A DNA stretch of 64,000 nt from positions 496,001-560,000 of the forward strand of contig CM035305.1 in NCBI GenBank assembly GCA_002900995.3. Direction: 5' to 3'. This document shows positions 36,175-47,988 of this stretch, piece by piece. This stretch comes from Ganoderma boninense. Taxonomy: Eukaryota; Basidiomycota; Agaricomycetes; Polyporales; Polyporaceae. Every line of letters starts with the position of its first letter. Position 1 is the first letter of the stretch. A program made the translations under genes and the position numbers. The notes under the pieces were generated by a model. That model did no database searches. It was not told where the DNA came from and worked only from the letters and a program-made list of their open reading frames with translations.

Positions 36175-38782
36175 TTACGCCTCTTGCTTAGAATCGGCCT
36201 GGGGCGGAGCCGCCGCAGCCTTTGGCTGCTGAACTTGAAGGTCAGGTGCCTGCGAGAAGAGGCGGGGATGGCGTGCAACCTGCGCAGAATCCGTCCCAGA
36301 TCAGTGTCGGACGCCGCCCCAGGACTCGATAAGGGGGTGCAGGAACTCACGAAAGACCGCACGCGCTTGCCGTACACGTACATCGGGACGGACACGAGCC
36401 AGGAGGTGGCCTGGCACGCTGCGAGGATGAGCAGCAAGGCCTTGATGCCGCGGGCAGCGATGATGCCGTTGGCGACGAAGGACATGCCGTACAAGATCAG
36501 GTTCTTCGCGCAGTAGGCGATGGAGAGCATGTGCAGGGCGTCGGCGCCGTGCGTGTCGACGCCGTACGTCACCGCTGCTCCCCCAGACACGACCACGCTG
36601 AACGCCACCATTCTGTCCGGCGTGCCATATGCGCCATGGTCCGCGGGAGGATCCGGAGGCGGGGGCAAGGTGGCAGGCATGTCCAGGGACAGGGACGAAG
36701 AGGGAGAAAAGAGACGATGAGCAACTGCGTGCATGCTGAAGGGGAATACTTGTGTGACGTACGCAAAGCATGCAACAGCGCCGATCCAAGGCATGTGGTG
36801 GTCAGTTCCCACTGCCCAGCCTACGTAGCCGAACAACCCGACCAGAGCCCCGAACATGAAGATGAGTCGGTACTCGGGCTCGAATATCCCACGGTTGCGT
36901 TGGGACATCCGGACGATCGCCCAGTCGTTGAGGGGACCGGTGAAGAGCATTGCGAGGAGGACGCCGACAAGGCCGCCCAGGTGCGTGAGGCCCTGAATGA
37001 CGACACAAACATCGAGATAAATTTGTCGACGCGGCATGAGCGGTAACTAACAGAGCGGCGCACGATTTGGGCTCTTTTGGGCTGCGTTGAAGTGATATGT
37101 AACGGTGAAGATCGTCGACGAGCACAGCGAGAGCAAACCTGTCCGTGAGCATTGCCTGCTCTCAGAATGTGAACGGTGGGTTTGGAACGTACTGAACCAC
37201 ACCACTTGCATCCCAAAGCCTACGAATATGAACCATGCCTGTGGTATAGCGTGAGCGTTCGGATCTGCACTACGGATCGGAATCGACGCCGCACGCACCA
37301 CAGGCGACAGGATGAGCGCAAAGGGTCGGATGAAGACCTTCCAAATGCTCTCATCTGAGAAGGTACCGTTGTATATCTTGAGCTGGGAGATGAAGAGGGG
37401 CGGTTCCGAAGGGGGTGGAATCTTGCTGTCTTGATGCGCCTGGGGCATCTCCTTTATGTCGTCGCGGGACCTGTTGCCAGTTACGCCCTCCGTGCCCTCC
37501 GGGTCGTCGGGGGATTTGAAGCGCGAAGGACTCGCAGTGTCGAGTGCTCGGCGATGGTACGATGTCTGGAGAACGTCATCCGTGCTTGCGATGTGATGCC
37601 AAAAGCTGACTAACCTCAGGCACAAATAATAACGCCCCGATGAAGGAGAGTCCGCAGGCGATGCTAGCGAACCAGAATCCAAACTGCCAGGACAGCGTCT
37701 GTATCACATAACCGTAAACGAAAGGCCCGCTGCATTTTCCCCCGTTAGCCCACGATTCATGTGCGTGATACAGAAAAACACGACATCTCACAATGTTGTA
37801 CCGGCTGTGAGGGAAAAATTCCATATGACGGAGCGGGAGCCGCGCTCATGGACGCTGGAAAGACTTGAACGTGAGTTCACTCGCACAGCAAGGATTACAG
37901 GTTGTGCCAAGTGTTACAACTTACAAGTAGACGTGCGAAATCTTTTTGAGCACGCCAATGAGCACGCGCCGGATACGTGATCAATACGCACGCTTGCGGC
38001 GCAGCCATTCCAAACCCCTGAAAGACACGAGAAACGCGGACGGATGCTAGATCCGGGCTGAGGGCCGTCCAGCAGCAGGCTAGGAACATCTGCGAACGGT
38101 CAGCATCGACACCGGCGTAGTAATGCGACAGTAAGAAATACACACCACGAAAGTGGACAGCAGATAGACGATCCGATGGCCATACTTGACAGCAAGCGTA
38201 TTTTGAAGAAGCCTGCCGCCAGTTGTAATGAATGCGCCAGACCACATAGTGAATGAACTCAGTCAACGTACGTGGATATCACCAATGTAGGCACTGAAGG
38301 AGGACGCAATGTCATCAACTGACGTGTCGAATTCCTTCGCCAATAACACGTAGCCAGGAGTGGCAAGAGAGACCAGTACGCCTGTCAAGCTTGTCGTGAA
38401 GACGCTGAGTGAAGATAGACGAGGGGAGGGGAGCCGGTGAGCGAACGATGAGACGGGAATAACTTGAATGAGGACAGAAAACCCTCACAGCGTCGCTAGG
38501 CAGGCTTCCTTCTTCCACTTCGGCCAGTTCAGTCTGTCGTGGGTGGAATGGTCAGGAATGCGTCATATATTTCCGACAATGCAAGAGACAGATGGCGTAC
38601 GGATCACGAGGGTCGTCTGAAGGCTGAGGAATGAGGATGATGTCAGAGTGCTGGCCAGTTCCGCGTTTGAGGTCCGTTCCTTGGTCTGTTTTCACCGAGC
38701 AGACCCTTCCGCGGTCCGACAGCAGCCCGGTCCCTGGAACGTTGTCCAACTTGTGGTCCTGTGTCCACAAGCAGTTCATCAT
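36175..38782 (-). pseudogene. MFS transporter, probably broken
   Basis: Fungal MFS of the 'DDPRDPLNWPKWKKE' type. Recognisable in order are 'DNVPGTGLLSD', 'SDIILIPQPSDDPRDPLNWP', 'TPGYVLLAKEFDTSVDDIA', 'LLQNTLAVKYGHRIVYLLST', 'ALSPDLASVRVSRVFQGFGM', 'VHERGSRSVIWNFSLTAGTT', 'GLTHLGGLVGVLLAML', 'GPLNDWAIVRMSQRN' and 'VPMYVYGKRVRSF', ending 'ADSKQEA'. At least ten introns fit normal splice sites, and the 3' half is clean. Two places do not fit. After 'SSFSAYIGDIH' the frame meets a TGA (38265-38263) with no splice pair of the right phase. The donor at 37051 and acceptor at 36993 before 'GLTHLGG' are also out of phase by one. The 'GFGM...VHERG' segment needs a 46-bp intron or another shift. Likely a recent pseudogene; assembly errors are the alternative. 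Confidence 0.7.
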
Positions 38783-39914
38783 GAATGATGGTCGCTGACA
38801 ACAAATAAGTATAGGCGCACCGAGAATCCCAAAAACCATAGTGCTGAGGGTATGGAAGCCGGACGACGGTGGGCACAATGCTGCCATGCTCTTCCACCGC
38901 TTTATATAGTGCCGTACGGAAACTTCACACAGGCTACCACCGCTCGGCACCTCCAAGCCTGAGCATGATCACCGGTCAGTCAGGCGAAGTGCAAGCAGAT
39001 CATTACGTCTCCCGCTCGGCTTGCACATGAAGCTCTAAAAAAGTACCATTGTGAAGAACAGCCAATGGTGGCGTCAGCTATACCTGCGGCAAAACGCTGT
39101 ATAGAGCTGATCTAAACTTCTATCAAACACAGAGCCGAGGGAGTTGTTGCGGAGCGTACCAGGTATATAGTCTACTATATGCGCTCTTAAGTTCAAGGGC
39201 TGGCTTTCATACTTAGGACGGCATGGCGCAGGTACGGCATGCATGCTGCACGACTCGCTGCGCTTAGCCTGCGACATTCCACCGTCAGAAGTTAGCCCGA
39301 GGCTCGGGCTGAACGGTGCTGTTTCAAGGAACACTCTTGCACACTCATGGTGAACAGAGCACTGCGGATCGATGCATGTGGAAAAGGCCTGTATCCCATG
39401 GCGGTCTGAAATGGTAACTCACTGGTTAAGGTTGAACGTTGAGCACCATGTCAGCTGGGCGTTGCTGTACATGTACTAGATGGAGCCGAGGAGGTCCCCA
39501 GAGACGACCTTGGATGTGCCCTCAGTGAGGGGCGACAACGTACGTCTTCATTCCTCGGTGCCCTGAGCGTCGCCCGTGGGGTAAACAGTGCAGAGGGAGG
39601 CAGCCATGCTCGGAGAAGGGTAACATGCCAGTGGTCGCTGTCAGCTGGGGGTGTACCGCAAAAAAAAACAGTGGTTAAGATGCAAGGGGATGATGCTCAT
39701 CCTCTATTTAGGATAATTGCTGGAGTTAGACGGTACTCTTCCGACGAGAGCTGACAGCATTAACGTTGACTCCAATATGTCAACGCTGATTTTTCCCCAG
39801 CCAGTTCAGTTGTTGTTGCAGTTGCTGTTGCTGTATGCCCCGTACACCACCCACCTCAAGACTACGAACCACCCGCCGCAACGCCACGCCCATCGTCATC
39901 GTCAGTGGTCGCTG
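38783..39914. other. Intergenic stretch
   Basis: No gene seen. MFS promoter side, then sequence of unknown origin with a short A-run at 39,660. Confidence 0.4.
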
Positions 39915-41500
39915 TCAGACTCCTCGTCTGATACCCCACTCTCCGACTCTGAATCCCCGCCAGGCTCGACTGATCGCCACCAGAGCCGTCGCCCTCCGAG
40001 GCATAAGGGTCAAGGCCATAGACGTATAGACGTACCCCAGCCCCGCGGGCAGCCACGTCCTCTCGTCAAGCCACCAGTCCTCGAGGCGCTGCACGCCCCA
40101 CGCCGTCTGCGCCATCCACACGTCGCGCACGCACGCGAAGCGCGTCCTGCCCCCGCCCCCACCCTCGCCCGCGAGCAACGACGCCGGGTGGAAAATCGTC
40201 GACAGGTCGCGATGGAGTGGCGTGACCGCGAGCAGACCCCGCACTCTCGAGCGTGTGCGTGCATGTGCACAAGCAGGGCCTTGGCTGCGCTGGGCGTCCA
40301 GGCTTGCGTGTCTGCGACGCCCCGGATCCACACGTAGAGGTGGCGCATGCTGCGTAGGGACTGAGGCTCTGCCGAGTCGAAGAGCGTGCATATACCCTCT
40401 ACTGTAGGCGTAGAGAGGTAACATACGAGGCGTTCGAGGGTGGGGCACAGTTGTGCGAGCTGCGCGAAGCCCGTTCAAGGGCACGGGGTGCTGGAGGAGA
40501 GGTGCAGGTATGTGAGAGTGCGTGCGCCCGAGAATCTCCAGGACGATGGTGGGGAGCTCGTTGGCGAAGGCGGCGACGACGATGGTGAGGGAGCGGAGCC
40601 GCGGGAGGTCCCACATCCAGGTGGCGCGCGCAGACGGCTTGGGGGCGTCGCTGCAGAAGTCGATGTAGAGCTCTTCGAGGCACTGCAACGCCGGGAGTTC
40701 CTCAGTCGATGCGCAGTAGTTAAAGTTCTGCAGCGCGAGCGAGGTTATGCGGGGGGTCGCAAGTATGAGACGATGGGTGGCTGCGTGCATTTTCCTCGTG
40801 AGCGATTCCCGGTCTGCTTCCCTCCAGTCGACCGACGCGAGGTCCAGTTCGCAGGGGGCGGTCGTCGGGGCGCGAGCTTGTACAAAGGGCGGGAAACACG
40901 ATATTGCGGAGCATCCACAAGGGATTCGTCCCTAGGCCGCCCATCCAGTCTCAGCTAGTGGGGTTGTAGCGCTTTGTCAGGCCGTCCTCGCCGGAGGGGT
41001 CATGAACGAGTGACAGCTCCTCGAGGGCGACGCACCGCTCGAAGACGGCTTGGAGAGCGAACGGGTTGACGTCCCAGTCCGGAAACATCACGACACACTG
41101 ATAGAAAGCAACCTTGCGCACCAGCGCCCCAAAGTCGACCCTTGCGTCCTTGGAGACAACGTGCGGAAAAGGTAGGGGATCTGCTGGAGGCGACGGATGG
41201 CAATGTGCTTGTAGAAGCCGCGCGTCGCAGGCTGCCACCAGCTTTTTGTGACAAGAGAGAGGGGACGACCGAAACGTAGCTCAGTGGACCACTGACCGGT
41301 ACGCCCGCGTGTTAAGGACAGGTCATATTGGTGGAGCGGGGTGGCGAATACCTGCTCGAACACTTGCACAATTACGTCGGCCGGGAGAATAGGACGAGTG
41401 CGCAAGGAGTTCGCACTGTATGACCTGTCTGCGAAGTTGTTTACTACGATACAGCATGAACATCATCCTAACTTACATGCGGTCCAGCGGCCTGGGGCGA
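39915..41500 (-). pseudogene. F-box family B pseudogene
   Basis: Collinear with the intact gene at 33,970-35,630. Matching pieces are 'RPILPADVIVQVFEQVFATP', 'VTKSWWQPATRGFYKHIAIR', 'DFGALVRKVAFYQCVVMFP', 'LEELYIDFCSDAPKPSARA', 'WMWDLPRLRSLTI', 'VWIRGVADTQAWTP' and 'VWMAQTAWGVQRLEDWWLDE'. The pieces lie in different frames: shifts near 41,150, 40,880, 40,525 and 40,250, and an in-frame TGA at 40,953-40,951. The first intron donor (GTAAGTTAGG near 41,477) is preserved, so this is a DNA-level duplicate. The 5' flank is also related to that of the intact gene. The acidic tail is missing after 'DWWLDERTWL'. Confidence 0.88.
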
Positions 41501-42978
41501 GGTTATCGTACGCGTCTTGGGATAACTTGAGTTATTTTCCCTTTGAGAGAAGCGCCTGCACCAGCTGAAACCGCGCGTTTCTTCGAGACCCGAGTCTTGT
41601 GTGTAGCCTCAGGTGATGACATACGTCGTCATTCGAGCAGAAAGCCAAGAGCGGAGTGAGAGCAGTCCACGGGCTGTATATGAACAAGGTGGTGGTAGGT
41701 ACAGTTCGAAGCGTTGGCGTCAATAAACGCTGCCTAGCCACGGGCGTCTTATGGGCGTCTCCACTGCTATTGCTAGACGCGCAGGACGTCCGACCAGTGT
41801 CAGACGCCTCTCATTCTTCCCATCTTACATTATCATAGTACATTGTCTGTTATGCCTCTGTTTTCCTCCAGGAGATCTACATTTCTTTACGTTTTGTCTA
41901 TGAAGACTTACCCGCTTCTCTTCTCTTCTGATTTTCCTTCTCCTTCTGTCTTGTGAGTCGTCGACTCGTTGGCAAGGTCGTTTTTCGCTGACTATCCTCG
42001 CAGTCACCTCGCAGCTCCATTGCCTGAAGAACTTCCTAGTACAGCCCTTTCAGGCTAATAATTTCCGATGCTCTTCCAGGACCAGGACCGCAAGATATTT
42101 TCTGTAGGCAGCCCTCGGTGTCGAGGAAGTGTGCCCTCGCGATGTGGCCAGATTGTACGTCGTTCAATTTTCTCGTCGGTCACCAGTGAGCTGTGTCCTT
42201 GTCCGCAGAATTGAATTCACAGGCAACAGGTGAGCCTATCGTTTGCCTCAAACCGAAAATGCACGTTTCGTTGCCCGTGAGGGCCTTCGCCGCTCACATC
42301 AACAACGCCATGTCTCAACCACCCCGTGAATGAGAATTCGTGCGGATGTGGATGCATGTATCGAGGCACACTCTACACTGGCGACGAGCCTTACAACGAC
42401 CAGAGGTTGATCGCGCAACTTCATGCATCCAAGGTGAATACGCATATCCGCAAGACCTGTTCTGCCAGCGAGCCGTGACTATCCTCCCAGATACCCCTCT
42501 CCAATATCTATACACTTGCTTCGTGTATGCAATGATCAACATCCTGCGCTCTAACCTCCTCTCCAAATCGGCTTCTGAATCCTAGACGGTCGAATTTGTT
42601 TTCGCAAGAATATGGCTTTGGAGGACCCCTTTCGTCCCAGCCTTCTACCATTTTCCGAGTCTGTAATGACATAGTATGACTTCCCTAGGGGATCGCCACC
42701 CCCCTGTTCCTCCACTTAAGTTCTGATCTTTATTCGCCTGCTTTCGTCTGCTTCTCTCTCCCAGTCATTTTCTACCACTCCCTCCTCTGATCGTCTCTCA
42801 GTCTCCTGGTACCAGCGCGGCCTGCTTCCCCCAGCCATGAACCCTCGAGACGCTTTTCCACCACCAACACCGCAAGAAGTCTTCTGTCGACGCCACCCAG
42901 TGTCCATCAACCACCCAGGTCGCAACCTACCCCTGCTCAAATTTCCAGCTCTCTCCACCGGCTCTCCTACAACCCCCC
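41501..42978. other. Intergenic stretch with duplicated family-B promoter sequence
   Basis: GGGCGTCT occurs at 41,742-41,749 and 41,753-41,760, next to sequence resembling 35,820-35,870. Otherwise no gene seen. Confidence 0.45.
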
Positions 42979-43560
42979 ATGGCGTCTTCCGCCCCCTCGT
43001 CCTCGACGGCTCCCGCGTTCTCGCCAACCATGCATCCAACACCGAAGCCAACGGCAACTATCTTGCCTCGACAGAGAAGGCAGCAATCGCGTAGAGATCA
43101 ACGACACGCCCCTCGACTTCGACTGCTACCACTTCCCCTGGGCACCCGACGCCGAGGCCCACCGCAACTACCCTATCGTGAAGACGCTCTCCGCGTTCGC
43201 GTTCCCCGCCCCCCTCCCTGACCGCTGGGCACGAGTCACGGACGCATGGCGGCAGTGCCCCACCGCGCAGCGGTTCCGCCCCGAGCAGTATTTCAGCATG
43301 GATTTCCTCGTGGAGGACCGGGACAAGCGGTGCGTCGTCACACAGCACCGAGACTGTGTGTCCCTCCCTCTCTCTAGTTGCCAGTGCATCTGCTTCCGTC
43401 CAAGTTCGAAGTTACCTTTACCTTTGCCGTGCCGTACTTCGCATACATGCCTCATCCATGCCTCTCACCCCTCTCCGCCACTCCCAGGCACGCAGTGCGC
43501 GCACCTCATCCCCGAAGCTGAGGAGCCCTGGTTCGTCTACATGCTCGAGTACCTCCCGCC
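42979..43560 (+). pseudogene. Possible HNH-type nuclease relic
   Basis: Between 43,100 and 43,330 one frame reads 'EINDTPLDFDCYHFPWAPD', 'WARVTDAWRQCPTAQRF' and 'MDFLVEDRDKRCVVT'. After an intron-like gap, 'CAHLIPEAEEPWF' follows at about 43,495. The pattern 'RCVVT...AHLIPEAE..WF' resembles the fungal HNH_2 family ('CVVTG...AAHLIPxxE..WF'). The N-terminal frame (ATG at 42,979) shifts near 43,095, and the frame stops at 43,562 where sequence related to family-B F-box genes begins. No complete HNH domain is present. The family assignment is tentative. Confidence 0.4.
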
Positions 43561-44110
43561 CTAATTACGAGCACATCGTCGTCTGCTAGGACCACCAAAT
43601 CGCCGTCGGCACGCTGCGCATCCGTGCTAAGGACGCCTGAGGGGACTTCGGTGCGCTGGTGCGGCGGATTACGTTCTATAAATGTGTCGTGGCACTGGCG
43701 AAGTACAGCATCGTCGGCTCGGACGTCCCGGACGCTCTCTGGACGTTGTATCCCACGCAAGCTGGAGCTGGACGTTTGAAGAGTGTGGCCACAGGAACTG
43801 GCAGGGACCCAGACCTCACAGCTCGCCCTCTACAACGACATCGCCTCATCGCTGCACATCATCCCTCTCGCCGTGCAAAACTCCGAGGCTCCCTCAAAGA
43901 GCTTTCCCCCAACCTGTCGTACGACGCGTATCCCGCGCCTGCGCTCATTCACCGTTCACCGTTCACCGTTCACCGTTCACCGTTCACCGTTCACCGTTCA
44001 CCGAGCCCGTGCTCGACGCCCTCGGGCGACGCTGACCTACTTGCACATCTACAGCGCGGCACAGTCTCTGCTGCGACTACTTACCGGAAGCTCGCTGGCC
44101 GGGTCCCGCC
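43561..44110 (+). pseudogene. Relic of a family-B F-box gene, fused to the HNH relic
   Basis: The plus-strand frame reads 'YEHIVV', stop, 'KDA', stop, 'DFGALVRRITFYKCVV' (43,570-43,690), equivalent to 'YKHIVIRR...FGALVRKVTLYQCIV' in the intact gene. Further on, 'RLRSFTV' and 'ATLTYLHIYS' (43,940-44,060) match 'RLRSLTV' and 'RTLTYLHVSS'. Stops, frameshifts and a short tandem repeat interrupt the relic. Confidence 0.55.
43948..44003. repeat. Microsatellite (TTCACCG)x8
   Basis: Eight perfect 7-bp units. Three units make 21 nt, so the frame repeats as SPFTVHR. It lies within the family-B relic. Confidence 0.95.
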
Positions 44111-45334
44111 CTAGCTCGAGCGACGAGCACCTCAACCTGCGCTCCCTCCCACCCCTCCTCCCCCTCCGAGGCCCGGCCGGACCGTGGGCCCGCGCGTCCT
44201 CGAAGCAACATGAGCCTCGCAGGGTGGCGTTTGGGGCACGAGTTCGAGCTCGTCCGACGTGCAGATGTGGGCACTGGGACGCCGGGCCCACGTGGTGTTC
44301 GATCGTCCATGCTCCAGCCTTACCTACTTGCAGGACATCCATCCGGGGGTGATACTTACACCCATAACCAGGAGGCTTGCGTTAGGTTCAGATCAGGATG
44401 AGATTTAAGATCTGGACGTGCATGGGGTCTACAGCCTACAGGAGTGAGGACATGCCATCTCGAGCATTACGCAGTGAAAGGATAACGTGCCAGTGACCGC
44501 GGAGTGTATTCTCCAAATTGCAATCGCGCGCATTCAAGAACGCCCGCCCAACTCTTGGCAACTGTGACCCCCGACCCGCTACAGTGTACACAACGCACCC
44601 TCGACGTCGAAGATCGAACCTACTTACAGGTGATCATCATCATCCACACCGCCGCGGACTCCGACGCCACTGGGGCACAGTTGGGGTACTTACCGACAGC
44701 ACTTCAGTTTATATATAGGCCTGGCAGTACCCCAAGGCACCCTCGTCTGCCAGTACTTAAGTACTAGTGGCGAGCCAGCCACCGACGCAGGAACGCATTA
44801 CAGCAACATAATTGCAACGCCACGCGCCGACGTCGACGTCTCTAACTGCTTATGTAGGTAGACGTCCGCCGTCCGGAAGATCTGAATAAAAACGAGGACG
44901 GTCAAGTCACTGTACCAGTATTTACCCTTATTTACCAGTGCTGCTGCTAGTCAACGTCAACGAGGACTAATACATAATCCTACCGCGCGCCCTCGCCCTC
45001 GGGCCTCTATTAATACCAAGTAAGTGCCGATCGACAAGTGCCAAGTACCAAGTTTCAACCACCCTCGAGACAAGATCTCCCGCACTGAGGGGTTTGAGCC
45101 AAACTGGTACAAGCCCCCGAAACGCAAGCTTCAAGCTCAAGGCCACGCTATGTCGCCAAGTAGCCTCGCTGCGCACGCCCGATCGAAGTGCTGTAGACAG
45201 CAGAGGGTGTCTAAAAGTACACTACACTAAGTACTGTTTTATATGTACACCACCCAAACGAACAGCGCGCCGTCGTCATACACACCGACGCCGACGCCGA
45301 CAGCACCCGCGCAGGCCAGTCCATGCATACTATG
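44111..45334. other. Intergenic stretch, nothing recognised
   Basis: Chance frames only. Confidence 0.4.
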
Positions 45335-47988
45335 CTATTCCGAGCAAAGCCTAGAACGAACGCGTCCGTTTGCGAGTAGTCCGCGGGGGCACCGACATCG
45401 TCCTCGTCGGCCGGTGCCGCTCCCATCCCCTCCCCACCCCAGCCCCCCAAGCCCCAGCTCCGCCAGCACGAGCCCCGACGCACCCCGGCCCCGCATCGCC
45501 GCGGCGTCCCTCGCGTCTTCGTCGTCGTCTTCGTCTTCGTCTCCGTACTCCTCGTCCTTCGTGTCCGTCCGCGACACCGTCTGCATCCACGGCGTCGGAA
45601 ATGCAGGTATAACCAAATGCGATGAGCGGATGGGTGGAGAGCGTTGACGGCGGCGGCGGCGTTAGTTGCGGTGGCGGCGGGTGACCGGGCCGAGAAAACA
45701 ATTGAAGCGATGACAGAAAAATGCACATGAGCACAACCGCCGACACCCCGCACACGCCAAGCCGACGCGTGGCGCGCGCAAAAGAAAACAACAAAAACAC
45801 GAAGACAACGACGTACCCGTATCCGCACCGCCGCCGCCGCCGTGCTGAGGTTCGCGTTCGAGCTAGCGCTCGCGCTCGCGCTCCCACTCGCACTCGGTTC
45901 CGACGCGTCCTCCTTGAGCTGCGAGTCCTGCATGACACCGACACCGACACCGACAACGACCGCGACGACGCCGTTCAGCCGGCGCCCCGACGAAGGAAGC
46001 AACCCGGGGCGCACCGTGCTCTCTCCGGGGCCACGCTGCGTCTGGCTCTGGCTCTGGCTCTGCGCCTCGTGCAGGGACGAGATCATGGGCAGGATGTGCT
46101 GATCGGACGGCCGCGTGCGCTTCTTGAGCGATTTTCGCGCATTCAACCTGTCAAAACGTCACGCAGAGCACCGTCAGACTGCAGTCCGCGTGCTCCCCCA
46201 GGGCCGCACTTCAAACATGGTGGGGCGCCACTCACGTCGCCAATGTGGATGTAGCGTATACTGAACACCCAGGGCGGGGGGGGGGGAGAACGGTGACGTT
46301 AGCGTTAGCCTCGATCGTCGAAAAGAGGGAAGGGAGCGGAGACTTGCGTTTGGAGATGCAGAAATGCAGGGCGAGGAACACTAGGTTGCGTGGCATCGTA
46401 AGCCACTACACGTGCGCAGAGTAGTCAGTGTCAGGCGGGCGGCCGACGTCACGGACAGACGTCTCATATCAACTTACACAAATCAAAGACACAGCGGTCG
46501 TAATACTGGCAGATTGACAAGCCGATCAGTCGCCACGGTCACAGGCGGATAAATGTAATCAGACGGAGCATACCTTGTAAGTAGTCCTGTTTCGAAGGTG
46601 TACAGCGTGACAACGTCGATTAGTTTATCAGTTCTGATGAAGGAATGTTATAAGCGGACAATGCATAGACATCGCATGGCATACACTGTAGAGAAGCCCG
46701 TGCGCGAGCGTTGCAGGAGGACCATTAATGTGGTGGTGATGAGTACGTCCACGCCTGTGGATAATGAAAGGCCGGTCGTGAAAACCCACTGTGAACGAGG
46801 ATGAGACAGAGATTGAGAGAGAACGTGTGTGTACGTACGCCGACCCGATCGACAAATTCGCTATAGCTGTGCAGAGTGATCCTGCCAAAAAGAAACGTCA
46901 GTCGAGAAAATCTATCAAACGCAAAAAGAAGTTCTACATTTCCGAAGTCGACACTGTGGTATTTGGATCCCAAGTTCAGCGTTGGAGATAAACGGACAGT
47001 TCCCTCTTAGAACTCACCAAGCGCTGCCGCTGTAATGCGGATACCAGTCAGCAAGGGGGGCATCGTCTCGTGCGAGCGCATATAACTCACTTAATCGGCC
47101 CAAAGCGAGGGAAACCTAGAGTGATTGCGCGTGTAAACCCAAATGCCATCTTTACAGAAGATACAACTTACGATCGGAGCGGTAATCAACCATGAACACC
47201 CGCTGACTGCGTACGTTGATCATCAGGCGCGGAGAGCTTGGAGGAGCGGTCGTTCCACTTACGCATGTAGATGCGGTGAGCAAAGAAGCTGCTCGAAGTG
47301 AGAAGGGGAACGGAAACGCAGTAAGATGGACGCGTACCAATGGGAGATCAGCGTGACAATAGCCTACAGGAAAGGTCAGTCAAGCAATCAAGGGTATGTG
47401 GCACAAGACTCACAGTGATAGCTACGGTAAGCTTGGTGGGCAGAAGGGTCAGGACTCAGATACGCGCAATGGCACGAGGACGCACAGCAATAGTCCTGGG
47501 AGGGCAAGGGGGATAGATCGGCAACTGGGCGGAGAGGGAATGACTGAGCGTGGACGCACCATGGGATATAATCGTGAATTTCGGAGTCTCCGTAGTGGCG
47601 GATGAGGTAGATCCAGCAGGACGCGAAGATCATGGCAAGATGTAGGCTGTCTAACAGCCTGAGCGGAACGTGAGCCCCCCACCAAGCACCCAAGGACAAG
47701 AGACGTGCTGACGCACCAGAGCGTGAAAGCCTTCGCGCGCATATAGTCAGGTCTTGTTGGTGCACACGAGCGGGAGGCGGACTCACAATAAGATTGTTGC
47801 GCTTGTAGTCATCTCCGCCGTAAATCCTGAGATAGAGGAAGGCCTGCGTGGTGACCGTCCCGGAGAAGCTGGACGCGGCGGAGGACTCAGTTGAGATTGT
47901 GGCGGGAACCGGAAGACGGGAGGACGTACAGGGCGGAGACAAGAGCGCCAACGAGAATGGCACCAATGGTGTTCTCGACACTGGCCAT
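45335..47988 (-). CDS. DUF6534 family membrane protein, second locus
   Basis: About 18 exons from ATG 47,988 to TAG at 45,335, roughly 437 residues. Family landmarks: 'GAILVGALVSALFSGTVTTQ', 'AFLYLRIYGGDDYKRNN', 'LLDSLHLAMIFASCWIYLI', 'DYIPW', 'AIVTLISH', 'FFAHRIYML', 'WVFTTGLSLSTGVDVLI', 'IDVVTLYTFETGLLTS', 'WLTMPRNLVFLALHFCISK' and 'LNARKSLKK', then a long Ser/Gln/Ala tail and an acidic segment 'DEEYGDEDEDDDEDARD'. The intron after 'HFCISK' has a GC donor (GCAAGT, 46347-46342), where the paralogue at 24 kb has GT. Before 'PTKLTVAIT' (about 47,440) no AG acceptor exists at the expected base (CTTCTG|CCC), so one exon may be lost or the gene impaired. Function unknown; seven helices expected. 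Confidence 0.78.

Noticed and set aside
45243..46254. Plus-strand frames across the tail of the second DUF6534 gene
   Set aside because: Shadows of the low-complexity Ser/Ala and acidic coding tail on the minus strand.
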